Part shown: piece after piece, positions 46,752-57,850 of the stretch
Position numbering within the stretch: the first letter of the stretch is position 1
Layout: each line of letters starts with the position of its first letter
NCBI GenBank assembly: GCA_008638375.1
Contig: CM018035.1
Span: 5,825,077 to 5,889,076 of the forward strand
DNA from: Nyssa sinensis
Lineage: Eukaryota; Streptophyta; Magnoliopsida; Cornales; Nyssaceae
Reading direction: 5' to 3'
DNA length: 64,000 nt
Translations under genes and position numbers: made by a program
Notes under the pieces: model-generated
What the model was told of the DNA's origin: nothing
Database searches by the model: none
Seen by the model: only the letters and a program-made list of their open reading frames with translations

Positions 46752-49700
46752 ATGGCACCGAATCTCCGACCCCGACAGAATACTCAGAGTTCGTAAAACG
46801 CTCAGCGTCAGCCGCCTGCTCCACGCACAAGAGGACCAGCGGCCAACCCTATGCGACAAGAGATCGAAGCAATAAAACGACACAATGACCTGGTGCAGGA
46901 GCAGTTGCTAGCCATTACTAGAACGCTGGCCACGCTCACGCAGAACCAAGCGGCGGCTTCTCCTAGCCCGCCGGTCAACTTCGTTGCAGGAACGCAACCC
47001 CCGGTTGCCACGGGGAATGAAGAACTTCGTGGGCAGGCCCCCACTAACCAGCCTGAGCACCCTTCAGGCGTTGCTCACGCTGGCCGAGATCCACAGCCAT
47101 CAACAGTTCCTGGCTGGGGAACATCCGCTTTTGTCCCCGACGTGCATTACCGGAGCACTACTCGAGCCCCAACTCCTAGGGTTTCGGGAGCACCCCCGGC
47201 ACCACAGGAACCTTATCATGCAGCGCCAGTCCCACCGGTTCGGATTCCTCCTCCATCCGAAGGGCGCACTCCACCCTACTACCCTGAAGCCGAGGCTGTC
47301 AGGCAGGGTTCACAAGATGTCAGACTCAGAGACCCGCGAAGGGTAGAGGAGATTGCCGAGTCTATGGACCGGACAATCGGCGTAAGAGGACCTCAGAACC
47401 CTCCAGAGCAAGACGAACTGGCCAAGCTGCTCGGAAGACTAGCCACTCCGTTCACCCACGCCATCATGTCCAAAGAAAGGCCTAGAAAGTTCGTGGTGCC
47501 CAAATTCACTCTCTATGACGGATCTGGAGATCCAGGGGATCACCTATCTCATTATCAGCATACGATGGCCCTTCACGGAGCTTCAGATGCTTTCATGTGC
47601 CGAACGTTCATCACCAGTTTGAAGGGAACAGCTCTGAAGTGGTTCCACAACCTCCCTCCGAACTCCGTTGCCAGCTTTTACGAGCTCGGTAGACAGTTCT
47701 TGGATAGATTTATGACCAGCAGAAGGCTCAGAAGGGGGCCAGAATTCCTGCTGAATGTTAAGCAGACCAGGGAGGAATCCCTCCGGGCCTACATTGCCCG
47801 TTTCAACACCGAGCTCACTGAGATCACGGATTGCAGCCCGAAGTTCCTTGTTGCGGCCCTTACTGCCGGGCTTGCCCAAGGTGGCTTCAGAGACTCCTTG
47901 ACAAAGAGCCCCCCGGCCGATATGGCAGCATTGATGGATCGGGCCAAAAAATACATCAACCTGGAAGAAGCCAACCGCTCAGCCCAGAAGGGCAAGGATC
48001 AGACCCAGAGGGAAAATCCGAAGCGGGAGGACCATAAGAAGGAGGATCACAGAAGAGACTCCAACAAAAGGAGGGTCAGGAGCCCAGAGAAGAAAACAGC
48101 TCCCAGAGCTGTGTACAACGCCGCACCAAGGGAGTTCACCAACTTCACGCCTTTGAACATTACTCCGAACCAGGTACTCCGGCAGATCCGAGATCGGGAG
48201 AACCTAAGGTGGCCAGAGCCGATCAAAGGAGATCCCAGCCTGCGGGACCAAAGTAAGTACTGCAATTTCCATAAAGATCATGGGCATACTACTAACACTT
48301 GCAGGACCCTCCGATATGAGATAGAACAGCTCATAAAGAAGGGACGTCTTCGGGAGTTCGTCAAACAAGACGGAAGGCAGAACCCCCAAGAAGACAAGCC
48401 TCAGCAGCGGCCAGATCAGAGGCCCGAACAGAGGCAAGAGCAGCGGGAAGGACGAAACGAGCCTCAGAGGCAGAACAACCATGTTATCTACGTCCTCCAT
48501 GCTGACTCCCCTGTTACAGGAATGTCCAACAGGGCAAGAAAAAGATATGCTCGGGAGGCCAGAACCACCCCAAACATCTTGCAGGTCTCCAACGTCGAAA
48601 AGAGGCTCAAGCCAGGGCCAGAGATCCAGTTCACCGAGCAAGATCTAGCAGGGGTACACTGCCCTCACAGTGATGCCCTTGTTATCACCCTCAGAATCGC
48701 CAACTTCGAAACTAGAAGAGTCCTAGTCGACACTGGCAGCTCAGTCAATATTCTATTCTATGAACCACTTAAGCGGATGGGCATAGACCAGGACAGCGTC
48801 AAGCCCACCACTGCCGTAATGGCAGCTTTTGATGGCAGCCTCAGCACCCCCCTGGGGAGAGTTGACCTTCCTACCACTATTGGGGAAGGTGAAGGGCAGA
48901 AGACCACCATCTCTGAGTACATGGTGTTGAACATGAAGTCTCCATACAACGTCATCATCGGGAGACCCTGGTTACACCAGATAGGGGCGGTCACTTCGAC
49001 CCTTCATCAGTGTCTGAAGTACGTCCACAATCAGAGCGTGCACTCGGTCCGGGGATGTCAGCCAACCTCACGAGAATGTCACGCTATTGCCCTCAAGGAG
49101 ACAGCTCCAAAATAGCAATTACAGTACACTCGAGACTGTGCAGATCCGGTTTTCACTCACACTCCCGAGGTGGAAGATTGCCCATCCGGCGTTGAAGAGC
49201 CCCTGAGCCCAAGGGGACGTGATAGCCGAGCCAAGTCTGTTGGCGAGCCCATCAAGATACTGGTCAGTTCAGAAGCAGAGGGGCGTTATTTGTACATCGG
49301 CCCAGACCTTACGCCCGCCGAGCAGGAAAAGATAGTCAGGTTTCTGAAAAACAACCTCTCTATCTTTGCTTGGGAAACCAAGGACATGGAGGGAATAGAT
49401 CCTAATCTGATAACTCACAAACTGATGGTAGATCCAGATCACCCCCCAGTCAGACAGAAGAGGAGACCGATCGCTCCCGAACGGCATCGGGTTATAGACG
49501 AAGAAGTCCAAAGGCTGCTGGACGCCAGGATGATGCGGGAAGTTTTCTATCCCGAGTGGCTAGCCAACACTGTGCTCGTCAAGAAGAAGAACGGCAAGTG
49601 GAGAGTCTGTGTTGACTATACAGACCTCAACAAAGCATGCCCCAAGGATAGCTTTCCACTGCCGAGAATAGATCAACTGGTTGACGCCACTGCAGGGCAT

Positions 49701-52457
49701 GAGCTTATGAGTTTCATGGACGCCTACTCTGGATACAACCAGATCCAGATGTACCCTCCGGATCAGGAAAAGACTGCCTTCATAACCGAAAGAGGACTCT
49801 ACTGCTACAGAGTGATGCCTTTCGGATTGAAGAATGCTGGAGCCACTTACCAACGGTTGGTGAACAAGATGTTCAGTCCATTGCTTGGCAGCACCATGGA
49901 GGTATACATCGACGACATGCTGGTAAAGAGCCTCCAGAAAGGCAGCCACCTCCAGCACTTAGCCCAGACCTTCGATATCCTCAGACAGCACAAGATGAAG
50001 CTCAATCCCTCGAAATGTACCTTCGGAGTTACGAAGGGAAAATTCTTGGGGTACATCGTCTCTCAAAGAGGTATCGAAGCAGATCCCACTCAGATCCAAG
50101 CCCTGATTGGACTGAAGTCGCCAAAGACCAGAAAGGAGATTCAGGCACTGAACGACAGAGTCGCCGCATTGAGCAGATTTATATCCAAGTCCACCGATCG
50201 CTGCCTACCTTTCTTTAAAGCTCTAAAGGGCAGCAAGGCTTTGCAATGGATAGAAGAATGCGAGCATTCCTTCCAAGAACTAAAGGAGTACCTAGCCTCT
50301 CCAGAGCTCCTGTCAAAACCTGTACAAGGAGAAAAGCTGCTCCTGTACCTAGCAGTCTCTGAGAACGCGGTCAGTTCCGCACTAATCAGACAGGACAAAG
50401 GAGTACAGAGGCCTATATTCTACGTCAGTAGGGCACTACTTGACACGGAGAAAAGATACCCAGAAGTAGAGAAGCTGGCCTATGCCTTGGTCATATCAGC
50501 CAGGAAGCTTCGACCTTACTTCCAGGCCCATCCAATTGAGATTCCAACTGCCTATCCTCTAAAAGCAATACTGAGGAAACCCGAGGTATCGGGAAGATTG
50601 GTCAAGTGGTCTGTGGAGCTAGGGGAGTTTGACATAGCATATGTACCCCGAAACTCCATTAAAGGACAGGCCTTAGCTGACTTTGTAGCCGAGTTCACCC
50701 CGGCACTGCAGAACGAAGCATAAAACGCCGAAACTACAAGAACCTGGCTGCTGTATATTGATGGATCGTCAACCGATCAAGGATCAGGGGTAGGACTGGT
50801 ACTACAGTCCCCTGATGGACTTACATCGGAAAAAGCAATCAGCCTGGGATTTAGAGCTTCTAATAATGAAGCTGAATATGAGGCCCTAATCTTAGGGATG
50901 AAGCTTGCCCTGGAATGCGAGGTACAGAACCTCGATGTCTTCTCTGACTCCCAACTGGTAGTAAGCCAAGTTTTGGGAGAGTTTGCCATTAAGGATGACA
51001 GGATGCTTCGGTACTCCGAATTGGTAAACCATTTAAAGCATTCTTTCCAGACTTTCACTATCCAGAAGATTGAGAGAAGTCAGAACTGCAGAGCAGATGC
51101 TCTGGCTAACATGGCCTCCCGCCTCAAGTCTGAAACAGACTCCACCGTTAAAATCTCTTTTCAGCCAGGGTCCAGCATTGAGGAAGCATCAGTTGCTCAA
51201 ATTAATGAACAGACCCAGAGCTGGATGACCCCAATCCTCCAGTATCTAAAATCCGGGCTCCTCCCAGAGGATAAAAACAAAGCCAGGAGAATCCGAATCA
51301 GAGCGGTTCGGTACCTGATCTTGAACAACAAACTTTACAGGAGGTCATATTCTCAACCTCTGTTAAAGTGTTTGGCTCCAGACGAGTCACAATATGTTTT
51401 GGCTGAAATTCACGAGGGAATTTGCGGGAATCACAATGGGGGCAGAACTATAGCCCACCGAGCTCTATCACAGGGCTACTACTGGCCCGGCATGCTGAAA
51501 CAGGCTAAAGAATATGTTCGGAAGTGTGACAAATGTTAGAGATTCGCCTCGTACCAACACCAGCCTCAGCACGAGCTCATCCCGATTCCTAGTCCCTGGC
51601 CCTTTGCTCAATGGGGAATGGACATTGTGGGCTCGTTATCACGAGCACCTCCAAACAGGAAATACCTCCTCGTGGCTATCGACTACTTCTCTAAATGGGC
51701 CGAAGCCGAGCCTTTAATGCATATTACAGAGAAGGAAGTCGAAAGCTTCACCTGGAAGAACATTGTCTGCAGATTTGGCATACCACGTGTAATTATCTCG
51801 GATAATGGGACACAATTTACTGGTAAAGGCTTCAAGGCATTCTGCGAAAATCTAAACATCAGGCAGCACTTTGCCTCTCCAGGCCATCCACAAGCAAATG
51901 GGCAGGCAGAGGTTACCAACCGAACAATCCTCGATGGGTTAAAGAAAAGGTTGGAGCAAGCCAAAGGGAAGTGGGCAGAAGAGCTCCCAGGAGTCCTTTG
52001 GGCCTACCGTACAACCAGGAGAACTCTCACCTCCGAAACACCCTTCTCATTAGCCTATGGGACAGAAGCAGTAATTCCGGTTGAAATCGGTATGCCAACT
52101 CTGAGGACTGAGGCCTTTGAGCAAGAATCCAATGATCAGCAGCTGATGGAGAACTTGGATTTGCTCGAAGAGAGAAGGGATCAGGCTAGCATCAGGATGG
52201 AAGCCTACCAACAAAGAATGGTCAATAAATCCAGGATAGGACTCAAGACAGTCAGCTTTCAAGTTGGAGACTTCGTCTTAAGAAGAGTCTTTCAGAACAC
52301 CAAGGATCCCACCATGGGAAAGTTGTCACCAAATTGGGAAGGCCCCTACAAAGTGACGAAGGTCGTTCGACCTACCACTTACTGGCTTGAAGACACGACT
52401 GGGAAACCTGTTCCTAGGCCATGGAACGTAGAACACTTGCGGAAGTATTATCAATGA
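46752..52457 (+). pseudogene. gag-pol: Tat gag-pol polyprotein with four in-frame stops
   Basis: A single frame of 1902 codons without a frameshift. Domain order: retrotransposon gag (FVVPKFTLYDGSGDPGDHL, LKGTALKWF, about 47490-47970); an atypical knuckle CNFHKDHGHTTNTC (about 48260-48302); protease with DTGSS (about 48729); reverse transcriptase with YIDDMLV (about 49903); RNase H; an additional RNase H-like domain (YIDGSSTDQGSG, NNEAEYEA, FSDSQLV, from about 50755); integrase with HHCC zinc finger (ends CDKC) and D-D-E core (GMDIVGS, SDNGTQF, GQAEVTNRT). Stops interrupt it at 46794 (TAA, codon 15), 49113 (TAG, protease/RT junction), 50721 (TAA, between the two RNase H domains) and 51537 (TAG, right after the zinc finger). 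An ATG at 46851 lies after the first stop. All four stops are one C-to-T change from Gln codons. Confidence 0.93.
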
Positions 52458-52496
52458 AAATTTTTTCTTTTACTTCCTTAAAACTGTTCATCTATT

Positions 52497-53375
52497 AATG
52501 CACAGGCCACCAGAGCCTGGTCCATAATGTACGAGTGTTCACTCGGTCCATCTATTAATGCACAGGCCTTCAGAGCCTGGTCCATCTATTAATGCACAAG
52601 TCTCATGACTTGGTCCATCTATAATGCACAGGCCTTCAGAGCCTGGTCCATCTATTAATGCACAAGTCTCATGACTTGGTCCATCTATAATGCACAGGCC
52701 TTCAGAGCCTGGTCCATCTATTAATGCACAAGTCTCATGACTTGGTCCATCTATAATGCACAGGCCTTCAGAGCCTGGTTCATCTATTAATGCACAGGCC
52801 TTCAGAGCCTGGTCCATCTATTAATGCACAAGTCTCATGACTTGGTCCATCTATAATGCACAGGCCTTCAGAGCCTGGTCCATCTATTAATGCACAGGCC
52901 TTCAGAGCCTGGTCCATCTATTAATGCACAAGTCTCATGACTTGGTCCATCTATAATGCACAGGCCTTCAGAGCCTGGTCCATCTATTAATGCACAGGCC
53001 TTCAGAGCCTGGTCCATCTATTAATGCACAAGTCTCATGACTTGGTCCATCTATAATGCACAGGCCTTCAGAGCCTGGTCCATCTATTAATGCACAAGTC
53101 TCATGACTTGGTCCATCTATAATGCACAGGTCTTCAGAGCCTGGTCCATCTATTAATGCACAAGTCTCATGACTTGGTCCATCTATAATGCACAGGTCTT
53201 CAGAGCCTGGTCCATCTATTAATGCACAAGTCTCATGACTTGGTCCATCTATAGTGCACAGACCTTCAGAGTCTGATCCATGCTATACAGATCTTAAATA
53301 CTTGGCTCATAAAATATGCAGGCCTGCCGAGCCTAGACTACTCTAATGCACAGGCCTTCCGAGCCTGGTCCGTCT
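52497..53375 (+). repeat. Array of about 25 hairpin-forming 32-34-bp repeats
   Basis: Each unit is a constant spacer (GTCCATCTATTAATGCA or one base shorter) plus a short inverted repeat. Main types: A, CAGGC-CTTCAGA-GCCTG, and B, CAAGTC-TCAT-GACTTG. They mostly alternate, with some AA pairs. Rare units have other stems that still pair: CGAGT-GTTC-ACTCG near 52531 and CAGAC-CTTCAGA-GTCTG near 53258. The array starts 40 bp after the integrase stop. The 92-codon minus-strand frame across it (52539-52817) is produced by the repeat. Confidence 0.92.
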
Positions 53376-53601
53376 TCAATTAGCAGATTCTGTGATCCAG
53401 TCTATCCAAAGGCAGAAGTTCCGAGCATCTATCAACTAAAATTTCCTAAGATCGGAACACCTCGGATCTGATACTTATATTATTTGGCTTATCTGCCAAA
53501 CAAACCAGTACTATGGTTCCAACTAAAGAAAATATCAGATCTGAGAAGAAGAAATTCAGCTTTATTGATAACTCAAAAAATTTACATCAGTACCAAGACA
53601 T

Positions 53602-53697
53602 TACAGAAGCTATTACAGAAGCTACTACAGAAACTATTACAGAAGCTATTACAGAAGCTACTACAGAAACTATTACAGAAGCTATTACAGAAGCTAC
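53602..53697. repeat. 12/36-bp tandem repeat (TTACAGAAGCTA family)
   Basis: Units of 12 bp (TTACAGAAGCTA, CTACAGAAACTA) form a 36-bp higher-order repeat present about 2.7 times. It can be read without stops in several frames on both strands, so the open frames across it are not evidence of coding. Confidence 0.9.
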
Positions 53698-53932
53698 GCT
53701 TGGCAACATAATGGCTCTTCTCCTGGGATGATAAAGGGGCACAAAATCCAAAACCTTCAAAACCGCCTTCATCGACTCCATTTGAAAGGAAGGAACCCTG
53801 AACCCCAGTCTGCATCAAGTAGCGCCCAGGCCATTTCATCATCACTATCACTGGTCCCATGACCAACGGATGATAAGGGCTCTGAGCCTCAGGAGACTTT
53901 TCATTCTCCACCTTTGTAATCGGCATGACTCC

Positions 53933-54361
53933 TCAGAAGAGTAGAGCAAGGGTCTCTGCCAAGTCACATGGGGGAGAAGGTAACCCACCTTCAATCTTCT
54001 TCTTCACACCGTCTGTTTCACCCCAGCCACTTAGAGCAAGGGTCTCTGACAGAGCGTGAGGAAGGGGAGGCAATTCACCTTCGTCTTCATCACCAACACT
54101 CCAGGCCTCGGTTGAATCAGGGAGGGGCCACCACCAATCGGAGAAATCTCGACCGGATGCCAGAGGAAACAAGAAGACTTGGGCCTCCTTCAATCCTTCC
54201 TTGGAGACTGAAAAAAGGGGAAGGTTAACTCTCGGCCACAGGCTCATTATTCCTAACTCAGGCAAGGAATCTTCCATCATCTCCGGACGAATGGGAGAAA
54301 CTCCGGCAGCATATGAGGTTTCTCTCACGAACAAATCGGGGAGCAAAAGGGTTGAGCGCAA
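53933..54361 (-). CDS. Hypothetical small antisense frame in the Tat element
   Basis: 142 codons with ATG at 54361. It is Pro-, Leu- and Glu-rich with an internal duplicated segment (SETLALSGW ... and AETLALLF), reflecting a DNA repeat of about 70 bp at 53944-54075. I recognise no domain. It lies just downstream of the antisense gene on the same strand and could be 3' UTR of that transcript or chance. Confidence 0.25.
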   Translation of the reverse strand: MRSTLLLPDLFVRETSYAAGVSPIRPEMMEDSLPELGIMSLWPRVNLPLFSVSKEGLKEAQVFLFPLASGRDFSDWWWPLPDSTEAWSVGDEDEGELPPLPHALSETLALSGWGETDGVKKKIEGGLPSPPCDLAETLALLF

Positions 54362-54369
54362 CCGTATGC

Positions 54370-54963
54370 CCCGTTTCTATATATATAGACCCTTGGAGTC
54401 CAAAAGCCACCCAACTGAACCGTCGCAACGGTGAAAAAGAGAGTGGCCTCGAAAACCCAAACGACGGTCGAATGACTAAGCGGTGCATTAAATAAGCCTC
54501 TTCAATATACCAAGAGACAGAATACAGAATTCTCAAGACAAAGACCAAACAGATCGGATATATCCCAATCCCAAGTACTCAGCATACCGAGCATCATAAT
54601 AACGAGCACAAGCTGCTCGGTTAACCTCACAGACTCTTAATTCAGAGCAGTCTATCTCAGAGCTCTACAGAAATCCACTCCCACTCTGTCAGGCTCTATC
54701 TATCTGGCTATATCTACTTTCTCATCTTATTTTAATAAGGCAGATCTATATTCACTATTCAATGACAAGTATTAAAGATTAGAAAGCAACTGTTTGATCT
54801 AACATGCAAAGGGTTCAGAGCAGCCACACTTGCAACAAAATTCACAAGAGGGAAAAATACAAGCAGAATCTGAAGAAAAGTCAATCTTATTGATCAAAAG
54901 AGAAAATATATTCACTACATCAAAAAAAAAAAAAAAAAAGAGAATCAAAAGCCTATAAAAGCC
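54370..54963. other. Noncoding internal part of the Tat element
   Basis: No conserved frame. It includes an A run of about 18 at 54921-54938, just beyond the stop of the antisense gene. On the minus strand this is a T-run in the region where its 3' UTR would lie. Confidence 0.4.
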
Positions 54964-56879
54964 TCAGGATTTCCCAGAGGGGCCTGCGTCCTCTTCCAAA
55001 TTAAGGGCACGAGCCCCAGCAGTCTTATCCGGATCAGGACGAGATGAGGTAGGTTCAGGAGGAACGATTGATGACACATCAAAGTCCGGGAACTGAAGTT
55101 GGAATCTAGTTCGAAAATTCTCAAAGCCGAGCAGGATCAGGTCATCGCCCATCTGATCAACTTCATCTTTTAATTCCATCTCAGCCTCAGCTTTGGCTTG
55201 ACCAACTGCCTCCTGAACCTTCTGATCAATGGAACTACGGAGACCAACCAACTCCGCCTCAAGCCTCTCAACCTTCTGAGCAAGTATGTCCCTCTCAGAC
55301 TCTGCTACCTTAAGGCTGGTGGTAGCTTCACTCAGACCCTCTTCAGCAGACTGAATTTTGGAACGGGCTGTTCCGAGCTCCAGTCTCATCTCATTCACCT
55401 CCGTCCTCAGCTTCTCGGCCTCCTCAAGGCCCATGGGGGTCACCATCAGAGCAGCTAAACTATGCATGCTCTATATAAAGCAGGACAGATAAATTAGAGT
55501 AAAACAAATGAGCAAACAAGGAAGTCAGGGAAAGGCTTCAGAAGTTACCTTCATCTGGAGAGTCATCATCTCAGTCATCAATTTGGAGGGATCATCCCCT
55601 CTGTACCGGTGTGGGCCCTGAGCCCATATCTGATCAAATGCCTTCTTGGCAATTTGATAATCCGGCCCAACCAATGGCTCGGAAGGTGTGGCAGGTGCTT
55701 TCCCCTTCCTAGACCTCTTGATCGGACCGGAAGGAGCAGGAGGAACGGCCGATACGGGAACGGTAGGCTCGGCTTCCTCAGCCTCGGCAGGGGAGGGCTC
55801 AGGGGAACCAGAAATCAATCTCCTCCTCTTCACTTCTAGAGGAACATCAGGCTCAGCTTGGGAGGAAGCCTCCCCCACCACTTGGGGCTTCGGCACTTCC
55901 CACCTCGAGGCTAGCCTCTTCTTAAACTCTGCACTACGGGTGGCCATCACGCGGTCCGGAGTGACGATAACAGTATAAGCCCGGTTAGAAGTTGAAAGCA
56001 AAGCCCGGTACTGATCTTGCAGAGCCTTAGTAAACTCGGGCTTCTTCCGAGCACTCTTGACTGCACAAAGGAAATGAAAAATACCACGTTTGTCAGTTCT
56101 GAGGATATAAGCAAAGCTAAAGCAAACCCAAGGGAATAAGTCTCACCCCTATGGCCCGTAACACAAGGAAACGACGAGGTCTCTCCGGCCTGGAAGTCCT
56201 TATGCTCCCATCCTCCTCCAACGAAGAAGTACCACTTCTTCCACGTCTTGTTGGAAGTAGGAACGGAAGACAGGGGTCGGAACCCCTTCTCAAAGGACAT
56301 ATAGTAGAGGCCCTCTGCCTGCTTGAACTTCAGATCCATATTGCTACGGATCAAGTCCAGAGACACGTCCACTTTGTTCAGGTGCCCCAGCACCATAAAT
56401 CCTAGAAGATGCCGCCAGCTATTGAGATTCAGGTCGGCGGGGCAGAGCTTGAACCAACAGAAGAATTGCCTGACTAAATCCGGCAATGGAAGCCTTAAGC
56501 CCATTTCAAACCAGGCAAGGAAAACACAAATCTCCCCGGCTTTAACATCTTGGGGACGGTCCATGGGTCCTGGAACTCTGCAAGTCACATTTGGGGGAAA
56601 TTCGAATTTCACCCTCCATTCATCTAAGAGGCTTTGAGTGACGGCACTCTCACCCTCTTCTCTATGAGAAGACCTACCAGAGGTCTCCCCGGCCCTATCT
56701 CGGGGCTCTTCGAAAGCATCAACTATTCTAACCCCTGGACTAGGGGGAGGTTCGACAGGCCCCTCCTCAATAATTTCAAGAGCAGGGTTACCTACATCTC
56801 CTACAACAGGCGGACCAGCCATCTCAGAATGGTCTCCTACTCCCTCATTCGCAGTTTGAGATTCCGAAGGAACAGACAT
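54964..56879 (-). CDS. Antisense accessory gene: 'putative gypsy-type transposon' domain plus coiled coil
   Basis: Minus-strand exons 56879-56147, 56060-55549 and 55470-54964 have GT-AG borders and matching phases, giving an intact 583-residue protein. Residues about 90-245 contain LAWFEMGLRLPLPDLVRQFF, LCPADLNLNSWRHLLGFMVL, YYMSFEKGFRPL and TWKKWYFFVGGGWE, which I associate with the Pfam 'putative gypsy type transposon' (Transposase_28) family. The middle is basic and Pro-rich (VKRRRL, IKRSRKGK), suggesting nuclear entry. The last exon is a long coiled coil (EEAEKLRTEVNEMRLELGTA onward). Function is unknown. A TATA-like TTTATAAATA lies on the minus strand at 57050-57059, 171 bp upstream of the ATG. 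Antisense genes in this position are known from other Tat elements such as Grande. It is open, unlike gag-pol. Confidence 0.75.
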
Positions 56880-57267
56880 TATTCTCAGACTCAAGAAGAA
56901 AGAAGCAAGAGAGGGGGAAAAATCAGTCGAACCTGTTTTCACTTAGGGGATCTGTATTCTTCAAGGTCGCACGAACCAACAATGGCGAATGAAATCTTCT
57001 AGCACAGTAAAAATGTCGAGGGAAAGGTCATTTCAAAAATCTCATCCCATATTTATAAACACGGTATCAGAAGGGACCCACCAAGCCCAAACGCCATGAC
57101 GGTTCAGAACAATGATGTTCTCGAGAAAACCAACTGTCCGCCCAGTGTAATTGTGACCTTGAAAAGACTTAATCACCGACTATGCAATAAATGACGCCCC
57201 AACAATTGTCTTGGAAGGCGAACAAGCGAGATACATAACTCTCTTAGCCCTAGTTGCTTACATCAAA

Positions 57268-57290
57268 CTAGGACTTGGGGGGGGAGTAAC
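57268..57290 (+). other. Polypurine tract before the 3' LTR
   Basis: GGACTTGGGGGGGGAG ends five bases before the 3' LTR (AGTAAC|TGATAT). Its position and purine content fit the plus-strand primer. Confidence 0.8.
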
Positions 57291-57845
57291 TGATATACCA
57301 TAAAAGGACAGGCCGATCAACACTTGACACGTATGACCACAGTCCGATTTATGTTCAGCTAACATGATTCTCGCTCAGCCAATGACATCCAGATCGTCAC
57401 ATAAGGTCGGAAGTGACCAAACGAATATATCCAGAACTGATCACAGGGTCCAGACCATAGCTTCAGATCTCGTCACCGCCTTAGCGGATTCCGAGCAGAG
57501 AATAAGGAAGCAGTCTCCAATACGGAAACTACCATTTATGATTATCTCCATCTACGACTCAATGCCCACAAGGTAACTGCAATCTCCGATGAACATATCC
57601 CTATATTCATGGCGTTGAATCCTAATCAACTTAGGAAAGCTTCGGCCTATATATTAAACCCTAGAGGTACGCTTTTATTTTCATGCTCATTCTTTGACTT
57701 TCAATACAGTCTTTCAATTCCCTTACTTACTTAAGCATCGGAGCGGCTACCGCCGGAGCCAATCCGGTAGTCCTCTGATCATCTTTCTGAGTGTTCTACA
57801 GGTCACGGAGCCCTCACGTGTTGCGAGTCAAAAAGTGCAGCATCA
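57291..57845 (+). repeat. 3' LTR
   Basis: 555 bp, aligned base for base with the 5' LTR at an offset of 11172. Differences are at 57579, 57666 and 57769. It is followed by the second copy of CCCAC. It reads toward the AP2 gene whose ATG is 928 bp downstream, and keeps the TATA-like motif (about 57649-57662) and the CACGTG (57815-57820). Confidence 0.95.
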
Positions 57846-57850
57846 CCCAC

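Larger units (their letters stand above)
46119..57845 (+). mobile_element. Complete Tat-lineage Ty3/gypsy LTR retrotransposon
   Basis: 11.7-kb element with two 555-bp LTRs (TGATATACC ... GCATCA), a 5-bp target duplication CCCAC at 46114-46118 and 57846-57850, a primer-binding site just inside the 5' LTR and a G-rich polypurine tract just before the 3' LTR. Inside: gag-pol (46752-52457), a hairpin repeat array (52497-53375), a 12/36-bp repeat (53602-53697), a small antisense frame and a three-exon antisense gene (56879-54964). The second RNase H-like domain after RT-RNase H and the antisense gene before the 3' LTR are features of the Tat group. Its gag-pol has four in-frame stops, so this copy probably depends on others to move. 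Confidence 0.95.

Noticed and set aside
46192..46875. Open frames inside the 5' LTR and leader
   Set aside because: The first is repeated identically in the 3' LTR (57364-57576) and has no domain; LTR sequence is noncoding.
52539..52817. 92-codon minus-strand frame with repeated GSEGLCIIDGP
   Set aside because: Produced by the tandem hairpin repeat; it has no independent evidence of coding.
52497..53375. Resemblance to a CRISPR array (repeat plus variable part)
   Set aside because: This is a plant retrotransposon. The variable parts are only a few recurring hairpins, not unique spacers, and no cas genes exist.
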